Positions 1 through 12,407 are shown, counted from the stretch's first letter. The stretch is DNA of 64,000 bases from Rotaria macrura (GCA_900239685.1 OENT01000690.1:2517-66516); one strand, 5' to 3'. Numbers and translations are program-made. The notes: generated from the letters alone by a model not told the origin.

Positions 1-1893
1 GTAGAAGAGGTTTCGACTCGCGGGCACACGGGAAGAACCTTTAAAAGTTTCGTAGAACTGGACAATCGTTTTGTAAGCATTTCGGGTCATTTGAATGCTA
101 TTTTAAATCTACCGAACCTTTTAAGGGGGTTCAGGAAAGTACTTAGTTTTTTAGAGTGTCGCTTAACGTCATTCTCGGTAATGATATTTATTGGGATATT
201 TCACATATTCAGAATGTGCCTGGTTTACAAATTATACACGCTTTTATAGGACAGAGACGAAAGAGGAAACGAAGATCAGAGAGGCGTGACATGAATATGG
301 GCACAAAATTCATATTTTATTACCTGTTTTACTTATTCCTTTTGACTTGCATCATATTCTTCTTTTATATCATAAACTTGAATTTTATTGCGAAAATTGA
401 ATGCAGTATAACGAGTCGAATTTTTGAAACTGTCCGAATGTTGACCCCCATAAATAGATGAATTTTTTCCATATAAAAATGATAAAAATATTATGTTTGG
501 ATATGGTTGAGTAGTGGAGATTGAATTGATGGTCAATGCTGAACTTCAAGAATAACAATAATCGATGGTAATTGTTGACAAATTTGTTTAACTTGTAATT
601 CTGTTGATTCGTCCGTTATAGGCGTCATCTTTGATATCCATAAAAACGCTTATGCTAATTTTGCATCATGAATCAATTTTTTTATTATAACTATCTCTGC
701 TTTTCATGAATAGAATAACATACGTAATTTTCAACTTGTTCAATTGATACTAATTTAATGTTCCGACAGATTTCTTGTAATATTTGTTTGAATTTTATTT
801 TTTTCGACTTCCAAGTACAATATCTTCTTAATAATCTATGTAATGAAAACCGGGGCTTTAACGTAGTTTTATCAGTCCGCTTACCGGCTACCAGTACTGC
901 AATTTACCGCAGTAAACCGGCAGTTTTTGCGAATAACACGGTTTACCCCTAAAAATGATCCGGACTTTACGACATGGGCACTGTTAATATGATTGCATAG
1001 TATAATCTTTATTTCGTTCTAAACCATGAATTTTTCTTGAAAAGTTCATTTCCATGTGTTGAATGAAGAAACGGAAAAGTACCAAAACTGAAATAAAAAT
1101 TGTTTCGTATTTTCAATTATGTTTGATGTTTATGAATATATGTATCTTATGATATGCATGCAAATGATTATGTTGAGCAATCGAGCGCATGTGTCTCTGA
1201 GTGTTCTTTTCATTCAAGTACTCTTCATGATCTGAGCATCCTTCATTAAGTTTCATCGCAATTTGAATTGCGTTATCACAAATGGAAAATGATTGACATA
1301 CTCATGCTTATTACTAAGTTGAAGGTAAACGTTTTCTGTAACGTCTCTATGCAAGCAAAGTGTTGTAAGCTGTTTTATTTCAGTGTTTCAGGTGTGTTGG
1401 AACAACGATTGATGATTCCAACGTGCTTTGCTTTAAACTCGACTGCTAAAGCTTTGTAATTGCATCTAAATATCTTCTTTTAAGAACTACTAGAAATAGT
1501 ACAACAGAAAGCACAGAATACTTTTATTTAAATTGGTTTTCGTATCTAGTTTTCTAGCATAAATTGGAAAATCTATTTTCTAAAAAGGGACAATGGAGAG
1601 TGCAGCATTCTAGACAAGGAATTAATTCCAAAATTATTCGTTGGTACAACTTTTTCATTAGGTTTTGTAAAGAATTGCACAGACAATCTTTTGAGAAAAG
1701 CATTCAAATATCTACGTCACAGTGTTATGGTGATATTTCAAAAATGCTGAGAGCAACATTTATTCGGGTCCATCCATTATTTAGAGCAATAAAAAGAATT
1801 AGAATGAGGATGAGTATAGATCAGAACTCCGAATGTGATGGCATGATACGAGAAATTCGACCCATGGGACAAATTTTCTTCATCCGTCCCATC
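1..1893. other. Intergenic, no supported gene
   Basis: AT-rich sequence with scattered short open frames, the longest about 110 codons near 1564-1896. None shows a recognisable domain, a signal peptide or matching splice partners. The last 40 bases carry a degenerate cccatggg/cgtcccatc motif that reappears at 2322-2355 and 3748-3835, suggesting an older repeat into which the elements at 1894 and 2790 inserted. Confidence 0.5.
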
Positions 1894-2321
1894 TAGGGAT
1901 GCAACGGTGACGGGGAATCACTGATTCAACCTTCAACCGGTAACTGGTCACACCAGTTTATACCGGCTAATGCTGGCTAATAACTGCTTTATACCGGTTA
2001 ATACAAGGGATGTAACGGTGAAAATAACCTGACATTAGCGTAACCGTTCTACCACCTTTGAACGACCTTATTTGGCTTTGTGGGGTTTATACTGACGGGA
2101 TAAAGCGAATACCGGCTATTATCAGTGTATCCTGACTACAACTAGTTACTAGTATGAACCGGTGATATGTAATTCACTGCCATTGATGCATCCTTAGTTT
2201 ATATCGATTTATACCGACTAATACCCACCTGTACTGGCAAATACCGCTTTATGTCAGCTTATACAGGTAACCAGTAAAACAGTTACTGATTGTAACGGTT
2301 ATCGTCACCGTTGCATCCCAG
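1894..2321. mobile_element. hAT-like MITE (428 bp) with 8-bp target duplication
   Basis: The left end reads TAGGGATGCAACGGTGACG and the right end is its inverted counterpart CGTCACCGTTGCATCCCAG. The flanks are GTCCCATC (1886-1893) and GTTCCATC (2322-2329), a 7-of-8 match. This fits the 8-bp target-site duplication and terminal inverted repeats of hAT-superfamily transposons. The interior has many short variants of 'taccggttaatac' and no coding sequence, so the element is non-autonomous. The hAT assignment is inferred from TIR and TSD form only. Confidence 0.72.
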
Positions 2322-2789
2322 GTTCCATCCTATCCCACCTCATCCCATGGAGTTTTCGCGCTAAATAAAATTCTATCAGGTTATCAAATACTTTGAAAAT
2401 TTTCATATTGCTGGAAACTCGTTTATTTTTTCACTTTTCAAATACAATCTATTTTAACAAATAGAAGAAGACTTAGCTTAATTTTCTTATATGCTCGAAA
2501 ACAGTAAAGAAGGAATTAGCACAACAATAATGGTTTAGAACCTCATTTCTCTTAAAGCGGATCGACATTTTTTTTACTTCACATCGTGTCTTTCTGATTC
2601 GTTGCAACATTCAAGGGTACTTGAAGTCGTGATGCTTCGTCAAAGACTTGTTCTGAAGCTATATGGTTAAATCATGAGGTTGATCACAGAAAATAAATCT
2701 AATTTACTTTTTGAGATTCAGAGGTATGTTTAGATTCTTGAAAAAGGAAATTATCGACGTTTCCAAAGTTTCCGTTAGCGCGATAAATA
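2322..2789. other. Spacer between two inserted elements
   Basis: Non-coding AT-rich sequence. It begins with a cccatgg-type motif that continues the one left of the MITE at 1894, and no gene is visible. It appears to be the interrupted body of an older repeat plus unique sequence. Confidence 0.4.
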
Positions 2790-3417
2790 CCCACGAGGGA
2801 ACCTCCCCAACTGTCAAATCGCTTTTCGCTTGTGACTATTGCCGTTTGATCGCTCTCGGTGAGTAGTGAAAAAGTCTATTTTGATTTGGTTTTCTGGCCT
2901 TCCCTTGTCGAGCTATGGGCGTTTTACTCGATTTATGGTCTATGGACATAGGTTTGTTGATAAGCTGAATCATCGAATTTCGAGCTGAAATTTCGCTCAT
3001 ACATAGGTTTTATCGTCCCTAGAAATTCATCAAAATTTCAGCCAGAAAGAACGTATCCTCGCCGAGCAATTCGCTTATCATGAAAATGTCCTTTTAGCGA
3101 AACATAGTCTAGAGCCGGCGTTTTTTTTAAATGTGAATATCTCAGTAAGACTATGTTCTTTTTGGCTGAAACTTTGGTGAGTTTCTAGTGACGATAAAAC
3201 CTATGTATGAGCGAAATTTCAGCTCGAAATTCGATGATTCAGTTTATCAGCAAACCTATGTCCATAGACCATAAATCGAGTAAAACTCCCATAGCTCGAC
3301 AAGGGAAGGCCAGAAAACCAAATCAAAATAGACTTTTTCACTACTCACCGAGAGCGATCAAACGGCAATAGTCACAAGCGAAAAGCGATTTGACAGTTAA
3401 GGAGGTTCCCTCGTCAG
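2790..3417. mobile_element. Long-arm inverted-repeat (foldback) element, TA-flanked
   Basis: Two arms of about 260 bp (roughly 2791-3050 and 3158-3416) are almost perfectly inverted copies of one another. They share the end ACGAGGGAACCTCC and long stretches such as the segment containing gtttgatcgctctcggtgag. The loop is about 100 bp. TA dinucleotides flank both ends (2788-2789 and 3418-3419), as for Tc1/mariner-type insertion. There is no transposase frame. The near-identity of the arms implies a young insertion or arm homogenisation. Superfamily assignment is tentative; the hairpin itself is directly visible. Confidence 0.8.
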
Positions 3418-6339
3418 TAGTACAAGCGAAACTTTTAGAGATATTAGAGATTTCAAATACATACTTCGGATATTAAATAATTTTTGGAAGCACCGAAAAA
3501 TTCATAACTCAAACGCTTGAAATTTCCGAAACTTCAAAAATTTCTTTTTTTGGAAGCCTTAACATTGATGGAGGTTCATGAGATTTTTATCACAAATGAC
3601 CCCTCATAATGATCCAGAAATGGATACATGATCAAAGAATAACCCTCAATAGAAACAAGAATAAGAAATGAGATTGATTCTAGTCAATATCTACGAATGC
3701 CATCGTTTATAAAAGAATATAAAAATCAAAAAATTCATAGAATATTCCATGGGACGAATCTTTCATCCGATCCCATCCCATAAATTCATGTTTCGTCCCA
3801 ACTAGTCCCATGGGTTGAGATAGGACTTTCCCGTCCCATTCGGAGCGCTTGTATAGATGTTATGGTGTAAGTAGGTTTTTCTTGAATATCTCTAGAGGAA
3901 AAATTCTCTTTTTGAAATCCGTTGGTCGATTTGACTTACTATGAGTCCCCCAGGAGAATCATTTCTACAGTAGGATCCGAGTGGATCACAGATAGCAGCC
4001 TAATTCAGTTTTATGCCACTATCTATAAAACTGATGAATTCTTATAGGAATCCGGGTTGTGGATCGATATTCGGATCTCTAGTATTGGGATTCGATCAAA
4101 TCTTACTGCCGGATACGATGCTACCTGTCGGTCGACTTTGACCGATCTCTGTTGATGGCTCCAGATACTAAATCGTGTCCAAATAACAAAATATGAATTT
4201 TCCGTCGGATCCGTTAATAGTTCCTCAACTCGGAATCCCATTGGATTTCGTCGGCTCGTCGAATCTTGTAAGATCCGATAGGATTCGGTGTTCGATTCAT
4301 TTACCTCGGCTTATAATAGTTTTAAAATTGTTATATGGAGAACACGACCTATTCTTATATATTTTCAGCCATTAAATAGTCCACACGTGTCATCTCATAG
4401 TTTTAAAGCTGCACATGTTTTTCCCGAGTTTCAAAAGCATGCTTGCTTTTGGGACCAACTTTTCAAACAGTCATGATTAAATTAGTGTCTTTGGAACTAG
4501 ATTTCTGCAAGAGTATGAATTTCTTTACCCTGCACTATTCTACGAGTATCATACCCTAGCCGTACCCTACCGTACCCTACTAAATTTAAAAATTACAAAA
4601 ATCGTATACCGTGTATGACTTTAGTGTATCCTAATCAAGAATTTCCTACTGAATCCTCAGGGTGTCCCCCGAAAAATTCCCAGAAATGATGACAGTGAGT
4701 CCCGGGGGATTAATTAGGAGTTTACTGGGAGTACAAAAGGGGGTGATTGTTTAAATGGCTTGTGAGTGCCTCAAATTTGGCAGTGCTCTTTAATATGTAC
4801 CGATTTCATTCTCTTGCTAGTCGACTTCCTCCGAAAAATTGCTGAATTCTGAGAAGATTTGGCGAGCATTACAAAATGACTTTAGAGATTTCTAAAGAAC
4901 TAACTTAAAATCTGCCCTAAAATCCACTTATTTACTTTATGACAATAATTTTTTGTACATATATTTTGAGTAAAAATTCGTTTTTCCTGAAAAATTAAGC
5001 ATGTTTTTAAAAGGATTTTCTACTTAATCCTTTCAGCAGGCCTTGCCTCAATGGATAAGTTCTGCTGGTCAAATATTAACTAATGTCCATAAGGTGAGTT
5101 ATCGGTGACAGGGCACAGCTAGAAGTCCCAATGATTTTTATCACTTATAAAAAATTTATTTTTAAAATAAATGATTATTTCTTTTCAAACTTGATTTCGA
5201 TTTATATTTTCATAGGTGCAAAAGAAAACTGTGACTTCATACCTGCACCCCCTCATAAATCTCCTGGGAATCCTATCATGGATCCCAAGGGATATTTTCT
5301 TTCTTCTTACGATCGAAAATTCTGGGGCTCTCTAGCAACTCTAGGAAGTCCACATGAAGTCATTGCGTATTTAAAGTTTTTATTAGAGGATTTCCTTGAG
5401 ATTCGTTAGGTGATTCTCGACTAGGCTATTTATTTATGAAGTGATGAAGTTAAACTTTACAAATCTCTCTTATGATATACGAAAAAAATCACAAAAGATA
5501 TGAAAATGAGACAAGCAATACTACATGAATACGAATATTAAAAACAATATCGACTATGAAAAAAATACATGAGCAGCGGTTGCCTTTTATTATTGAATGA
5601 CATAGAGTAATTATTCAATAGGTATTTTTTCATTATGGCTGTATGAATAGAAGCTATTCTTCAATATTGCAGGTTGCCCGACGTCGGACGCATTCAGAGA
5701 ACAGGTTGACAAAATCAATATTTTACCCTGCAATACCCTACCGTTTTCAAAACGATACTCTAACCCTACCCTACAAGGATCGTACTCTAGCCGTACCCTA
5801 TCCTAGGGTAAGGTAGGGTAGGGCTGCAGGTCTCTAGTTGGAACTTTTCGATGTTAATCTGTTTCGTTTGTTTTACCTAGGGATGTAAAAGCTGAATAAA
5901 CTAAGGACATATTCATAGATGAACATTATTGTCAGTATTCACAATATTATGATTCGTTTGATGGTACGTAAGAACGTTTAGAACAAGGAGCATGCTGACA
6001 CAAACAAAACGTTGCATGCAAAAAAAGAAAACAATAAAGCTAGGCTTTCGTTTTGAAATGTAGTTTTAAACATGGCATAATTGTTAATTAGATTATTTGT
6101 TCTACGATATTAATTCATAAATTATACAATTTATAGTTTGTTTCTAAGGAACTTATCAGAAATATGCAGTCATCGACAGATTAGTCTGTATTATGGTATC
6201 AATTTTTTTTCGATTACGTTTTCATTTATCTTAGAAAATAGTTTATTTATTAAAAGCCATTGCAATCAATAAATTTTAATCTGTTATCTGGTACAATTCA
6301 TCGAATTTTTCTCTTATGAAAATATAACTAAGAAAGAAT
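3418..6339. other. Gene-free stretch with dispersed repeats
   Basis: No gene is supported. It holds the continuation of the cccatggg repeat (3748-3835), a GATCCGAT-type dispersed repeat (see separate entry), and two clusters of the word TACCCTA/TAGGGTA at 4552-4582 and 5724-5827. A possible exon-like stretch at 5038-5093 (cag acceptor, gtgagt donor) found no convincing partner. Confidence 0.4.
4049..4310 (+). repeat. Dispersed GATCCGAT-rich repeat, copy A
   Basis: This block shares an ordered series of words with the block at 56560-56895: 'attcggatc(t/c)ctagtattggg', then 'ccgtcggatccgtta', then 'ggatttcgtcgg', then 'agatccgat.ggattcg' and finally 'attcat.tacct'. The shared order over more than 200 bp shows a diverged copy of one interspersed element rather than chance. 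No terminal repeats or coding sequence were found. Confidence 0.62.
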
Positions 6340-8718
6340 CTAAAGGAATCGATTGGGAGAATATGGTTCTGGATCAATATCTTGAGTTTTCTGCTTGCTC
6401 GACTTTTCATTGATGACATCTGCCAACAGAGCAGCTGATCCAAAAGCGAGTGTCCAACCTTTGCTACCATGTCCACAATTAATAAAAAGATTATCGTAAT
6501 TACCACAATGCCCAATCAATGGTACATCATCAGCTGATACTGGACGAGAACAACTATGAAACTCTTTTTCATATTGTCTTAAATGTGGCAGCCATTTGAT
6601 TGTTTCTTCATACAAATATTGTGCTCGATCTGGCTCAGTAAGAATACCAATATCCTGTCAAATAGAACATGTTCAATCATGTTTTATGTTCTTAAAATGT
6701 TAAAATCATATTCATACTTTCCAACCAGCAAACTCAGCAAGACCACTAACTCGAACGATACCATGCTGAGCAGTTGGTTTTAGTGCTGAAATATATAATT
6801 TATTTCCATCATCAACTAAATTCATTGATGGAAATGGAATATTTGGTGGTGTCTTTATTTCAACAACATATCCCTATAAGATAAACTGAATATTAATAAT
6901 TAATTATAGATTGATATTTTGATTAGCGAAAGTAATAGGTCATTGATCGAATTCCATCTAGTACTTATTTTGCATAAGAACAAGTTTGAGTAAACTGTAT
7001 AGCAAGACAAGAAAACTTGAAATCTAACTCTGGCTAATGGATAAAGTATTTCAGTTGTTATACTGATATAGTTTTTGAGAGCAAGGTATATCCAAAAAAG
7101 ACGGAGTAAAACACTTCGATCTGAGTATTTACCTACGAGCACATTGAATAAACGTGTTATGTTCATCAGTACTGATCTACATGCTCGACTTACTGTAGTT
7201 TTCTTTAATCTTATGATAGATACTGATTTATTTTCGATATTGAATATTTCAAGCCAAACATGCTCTTTAATTTTTGAACATGTTCAATTCTCTTCAATTT
7301 GCGTAGCAGTAAATTTTCATATCTTAAATCTTTGTTGATCCATTTTTCGCAGTAATTCATCTTTACGAGAAAAAGCATTAAAACTGTCATAAGTCGTGAT
7401 CAGTAAGCCAAAAGAGAAAATATTTTTAAAGTCTGTTTCACTATTATTGAACTATGCTCGGCACTCTGATATGATATTCTTAATAATTAGTTATACATAG
7501 AGATTCTTTATACCTTGACAGGATAAATTGGAATAAAAATATTTAATTTTTCCATTAATGGCATAACATAGTTTCCATTTGTTAAAATGACATTATCAAT
7601 ATTTTTTATAATTTTATTTTCCTTTGTCCGAACTCCTGCTATATGACGCTGTTGATGATTATTAGAACTTTCACTTGTAGTTGTTGCTACAATAAAATCT
7701 TCGATTTCCTTATTAAAGAAGAACTCAACACCATATTTTTCAATGAGAATTTTCTTTAATTCACAACAAAATTCATGAATATTTCCATTCGTATCGGATG
7801 CACTGAAAACACCACCATACAGTCGATGTTGCACATCTTTTAGTATTGGTTCACGTTTAATCACTTCATCTGATGTATGTAGAATTTCTATATCATCAAC
7901 AAATTTTGATTCTTCAATTATTTCTTTCAAGATAATTGAATCTATAGCTATTTGTAATGAACCATTCGAATGACGGGAAAATGATATCGAATTCTACAGC
8001 ATGAACGAGAAACAAAAAATGCTATTCTTATAGATTAATTGATATCATACTTCGTTGAGTATATCATCCAAACAACGTCGAGAATACATACTGAGTGTTA
8101 ATAAATTCTTTGCATTGTTACGTTGAGCTTTAGTCGTACAATTTTTTAAATATTCATACATCCAACGAGAAAACTTTAACGAGAAAAAAGTACTCGGCCA
8201 AATTTTAGTCGATACTGGTTTGGACGAAGAAGAAAACATTGATTTTATAAATTTCTTTGGTACTTCTGAATTAGCCCATGGTGTTAATAGAGATGGGCAA
8301 ATTAATGCACCATTTTTGTAACTGTCGTAGTGTATCAAGGTATTTATGTTGAAATCTTAAATTGACTCTTCTTACCTTGTTTCTAGGGCGACATCTGTTT
8401 GTTTTTCAATGCAAATAACTTTATGTCCACTCTTAGCTAAATAGTATGCACTAGTAAGACCAATAATACCTGTACCAATAATAAGACTCGTCGGATGGTC
8501 GGGTAGTGATCTTGACGAGTAAAAATATCGACGTTTGCCATTTGTCTTGATGTATTTATACAACCCCTATAATATTTCATTGATGAATTTTTCTTGATTT
8601 TTTCTTAAGATAGATTTTTGAATTTTATTAATATATAGCACATGATATATTCTTTTAAAGCAAATACACTTACGTAAGTTGTAATTGCACCGGTTATTAC
8701 AACAACTTTACGAGACAT
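6340..8718 (-). CDS. D-amino-acid dehydrogenase-like FAD oxidoreductase (DadA type), 6 exons
   Basis: Predicted flavoenzyme of the DAO/DadA family, which oxidatively deaminates D-amino acids to 2-oxo acids. Exons read 8718-8674, 8566-8376, 8321-8051, 7993-7514, 6873-6718 and 6654-6340. All phases agree, giving 485 residues with no internal stop, and most introns are 55-110 nt (one is 640 nt). Residues 43-69 hold the FAD-binding Rossmann motif GTGIIG followed by AYYLAKSGHKV. The C-terminus has RPVSADDVPLIG and NCGHGSKGWTLAFGSA, the usual DadA FAD-contacting end. The family is mainly bacterial, so horizontal origin followed by intron gain is plausible but inferred. Oddly, exon 1 encodes KVVVITGA, which looks like a Rossmann start, about 35 residues before the true GxGxxG. 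An alternative is a glycine-oxidase-like member. Confidence 0.88.
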
Positions 8719-8950
8719 ATTTTTTATCATATGCAGTAAGAAAGAAAGCTCAGAACTTTTCTGCTGGTGAAAGCCTTGATAAAAGGTGTGTGTTGTGTAA
8801 AATATGTACGTAAAAAGCCATGCCGATTTCAGTATCTATAGCAAGACGATCGAAAAGATAAGAACAGAAAAAGCGTGCTTCATGCTTGTAGTATTTGATT
8901 GCAGTCGACGGATGAAAAAAACTATACTTTTTGATCGAATATCAAACATT

Positions 8951-9076
8951 ACTACCCATGTAGCCGGTCGTTGCATTATCATATAATTATTGCCATTATT
9001 TCCTACTATTATGTATTATAATGGGTAATAATGGCAATAATTACATTATAATGCAACGACCGGCTACATGGGTAGT
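8951..9076. mobile_element. Short hairpin element (126 bp)
   Basis: Left arm ACTACCCATGTAGCCGGTCG is matched by the inverted right arm CGACCGGCTACATGGGTAGT. Complementarity continues inward through gttgcattat and attattgccattat to a loop near 9000-9025. It is a MITE-like foldback lying about 230 bp upstream of the dehydrogenase start. No clear target-site duplication was found. Confidence 0.65.
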
Positions 9077-9773
9077 CGGGGATTATATAATGCGTTTTTT
9101 TAGTGTACGCAACCATTTCATAGTCTTGCGTTGCTAATAGCCTCCTTACTTTCAGAAGGTAGTTCGTTCTTATCGAACGGATTAGAGTATCAATAGGCAA
9201 TTTTTTGCCGTGTATATTGTAAGGTAGATGTCTCATTGTCAGAAAGGAAAATGAATCGAAGGATTCCTTCATTCATTCATTCATAAAAAAATATTTCTTA
9301 AATTGTAGAATTTAATTCAGATAGAGAGATGATGCACAAGGAAATACAATATACGTGTATTGAACGTTCGGAAGTCTTTTTTCTTCATATTCCATTGAAT
9401 GAAGTCAATATAATAGTAGAACACTTTTGTGAGCCCGCTATTTCATCTAGATAAAACGTGAAAACACAAAACTCATAATTCACTGGTCAAAAACAAAGAA
9501 TTGTGGAAAAGTTCGATGAGTCCCTCGGTGGCAACTGTAAAATTCTGAACGCCAACGAATACTATCAGTATAGAAAAACGTTGCTAGAAATGTAGGAAAT
9601 TCTGATCAAAATGATAATATAGAGCCCAATGGATTTGATACTGTTGTGGTTGTCCTTTCTTTTTTTCATGAATTTAGTTGCTGAACTCGAATTTCAAAGG
9701 ATGAAAAAACAATACGATTGAATATTCCAAAACGGTTTTTATCTTCCATAACTTTGTTCGATGGAGTAAGTTC

Positions 9774-10833
9774 CAGAGACCGAAAACGAATCGAATTGTC
9801 GGATGATTCGATTCGACTCAACCCGAATCCAATCGAATTGAGATTTTGAAAAGTAGGTCGAATAGAATCGAGTTGAATCCGAAAAGTCTATTCGGTTTGA
9901 TTTCCGAATCACAGAACTGAGTATCATTTTCAAATATTTTTTGCGCTGTGCATCCTTTCGTTACAACACTTTACTGCAATGCCACGATTGAGTGACAGTT
10001 CATCGCTGCGGGACGAATTTTCACGCAAACAAGTTCAAAGTTTGACTTCTCAAAAGTGAACACCATTCTTTTTATTAACTCAGTCGGAAGTAATACTGAT
10101 TGGTAACTGTTTCCACTATAGTTCGTCTCAATTTCATCACAATTATTTTTGGATAGCATTAATATTTTCACCTACCTACGCGTGCGAGGGCAGTTTCTTA
10201 TTGATAGAATCCATTGGTGAAAGCTGAGATTTTATTGCTTTCAAAATGCCATCTGTGTACTAAAAAATTCAGACCAACTCTGAGAGACCCAAATTCAAGA
10301 GAACAGCTCTCACAGTGATTAGTATTTTCGAAAACGTTGGAGAAAATCATTCGCATTCTACGAAATACAAAGTAAGCTGAAAAAACCTAAAACATATGTG
10401 TCAATTGTAAATCATGTCAAAAAGTAACCCATAGATAAAAAATCCTTGGTATTGGTACTAGAACGTTTGCAATAATCGGAAGATTTCGGCATTTTCAGAA
10501 AATTCAAGGAAATGCGGATACATGTGGATTAGAAGTGCAGTTCGAAAAATAGGCAAAACAGTTCTTACCCTCGGTCAGAACTTTTAGATGCACCCATGCT
10601 CAATCTCCTTTTTCTAATGAAATTAAATTTTTCTTGTCGAATCTGTTTTTGTATTATGATTATCCTTTGTGAAATGCCCTTAGAAGCAAAATAAAAGGAT
10701 ACCGTCCATCGAGACATATAAAGCTTATCATGGCTACACAAACGCTGTATCAGCAATGATCCAATCTTCTGTTTCGAATGGGGTCGAATCGAATCGGATT
10801 GAATTGAGATTTTTCTATTCGTTTCGGTCTCTG
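9774..10833. mobile_element. Decayed hAT-like element, about 1.06 kb
   Basis: Ends are CAGAGACCGAAAACGAATCG on the left and the inverse of CAGAGACCGAAACGAATAGA on the right. Flanks gtaagttc and ataatttc match at 6 of 8 positions, as an aged 8-bp duplication would. Subterminal 'cgattcga' and 'aattgagattt' words recur near both ends. No intact transposase frame is present, so the element is non-autonomous or eroded. Classification rests on termini only. Confidence 0.5.
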
Positions 10834-11471
10834 ATAATTTCATCAATGACAGAAACTTTATTTCGGCTTGATGAAAATCCGACGAAAATCAACTATTGAC
10901 CATGATCTTACTGGCCCGATTACCTATTCCCATCATCACGATTAATTAATGCCTCCGTGCCGTTACCCATCACGGTTCGGTTCTATTTCTGTTTCCTATT
11001 TCTATTCATAAAGAATTCGATGGAGTTTGTGAAAATGATCAGAGCGAAACCCATCTTTTAAAATTAGCTGAATCGAATTTTCACCATCGATAAGAAATGC
11101 AAAGTAGATCTTTATTCATTGTAAGTAAGTTTGGTTGCTCATCTTTTCAATGATTCAGTGAAATATTTTAATCTATTCAGGATTAGATCGTATTTTTTGA
11201 TTAAAAACGATACGTTAATCAATCGTGTTTAGATCCAAATAATGAACTAATTCGAGATATTATAAAGTGATCACAGTTTCCTTTTTACTACATTTGTTCT
11301 TGTTAGTTGCAAAAGTAAACAGTTCAAAGTAATTATATTGTTAGCTTCTAAAGATAGAGTCAATTCTTCATCCATCCATTCATTCTATATTGCTCAGATA
11401 CACTAGCCATTAGTTGATTGCTTGACTATGATATGTAATTTTATCAGATTGCACCATACAGATGACGGTTT

Positions 11472-12337
11472 ACTCCAGATTCGTCCCAATTAAAATTTTT
11501 CCCAACTCGTCCCTGTTTTTTTCCGTCACTCCTAACTCGCCTCTGTCTTTTATTCAAGCACTCCTAACTGGTTGTTAATTGTCAATCATATAATATATGT
11601 GTCATAGAGAAATATTCTATTTATTATCAAAGAAAAACAAGATCACATTAACGTTACTACTATTTGTATTGTTCAACTTTTTGACTCGTTTCATTTTCTC
11701 AGCTTTGTCACAGCGATTTGCTAATTTTCAATCGAATATTTCTCCGTTTGTATGCTGTTTGAGCAAATGGGTCGATTGGGCATCAGTATGATCACTAACT
11801 GTTCTTGTTTTCCGGGTGTGCATAGAGGTTTCGTCGGCAATTCTGTTTTTCATTCTGCAATCCTCTCGCCAATGAAAGTCTTTGTATTACTAATCGATTG
11901 ACAAGCATGAGTAGATAGTGAACGAATGATTGTTAGATCCTTTGAACACCTTGAACGAGAACTTGTACGACTACGATCCTGGCAGTGTCATTAATTCATT
12001 GTTTTGTATTCCATTTTCTTGTATACTGATATACTTTAGTGTTAAACACAGATTTTGAACATTCCCTATACGTGAACTTAAACATGATAGTTATTTGATC
12101 TGCTAGATTGATAAAAGAATTTTCTTTTATGCTGGTTTTTTTCCAAGGTTTTTCGTACACCAGAGGACCAATGAGATATAACGTGTTGCGATCAGTATAC
12201 TTAGCGTTCAATAGATACTGCTAATTATGACATTTAAAAAAATTAGACACCAATACAGCAAGGGGCGGGTTAGGACAGGAACGACTTTGGAAAGGATCGA
12301 GTTAGGAGTCAATTAGGATGGAGCGAATCTGGAAGGG
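11472..12337. repeat. Diverged terminal-inverted-repeat relic
   Basis: Left sequence ctccagattcgtccca and downstream cactcctaactcg correspond to the inverted right-end words near 12245-12337 (ccagattcgctcca, gactcctaactcg). The arms are imperfect and about 80 bp long. The interior (11.6-12.2 kb) has no recognisable coding sequence. The right arm overlaps the first codons of the open frame beginning at 12318, so that ATG is probably repeat sequence rather than a real start. Confidence 0.45.
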
Positions 12338-12407
12338 ACCACATATAGAAGATATATTTAATGAGAGGCTTTCAATACATCAACATGAAGTGAAAAACAA
12401 GACGAAA

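Noticed and set aside
1564-1896. 110-codon open frame on the plus strand
   Set aside because: No ATG at its start, no domain, no splice partner, and its 3' end runs into the hAT-like MITE and the cccatggg repeat.
5038-5409. Possible two-exon gene (exon-like 5038-5093 plus downstream frame)
   Set aside because: Splice-like signals exist, but the joined product has no recognisable family, and the downstream part resembles ggatccc/ctgggactccc repeats seen near 53.5-53.8 kb.
4552-5827. TACCCTA/TAGGGTA clusters as telomere-like repeats
   Set aside because: Short, interspersed with unrelated sequence and in both orientations; they look like ends of a degenerate repeat rather than telomeric arrays.
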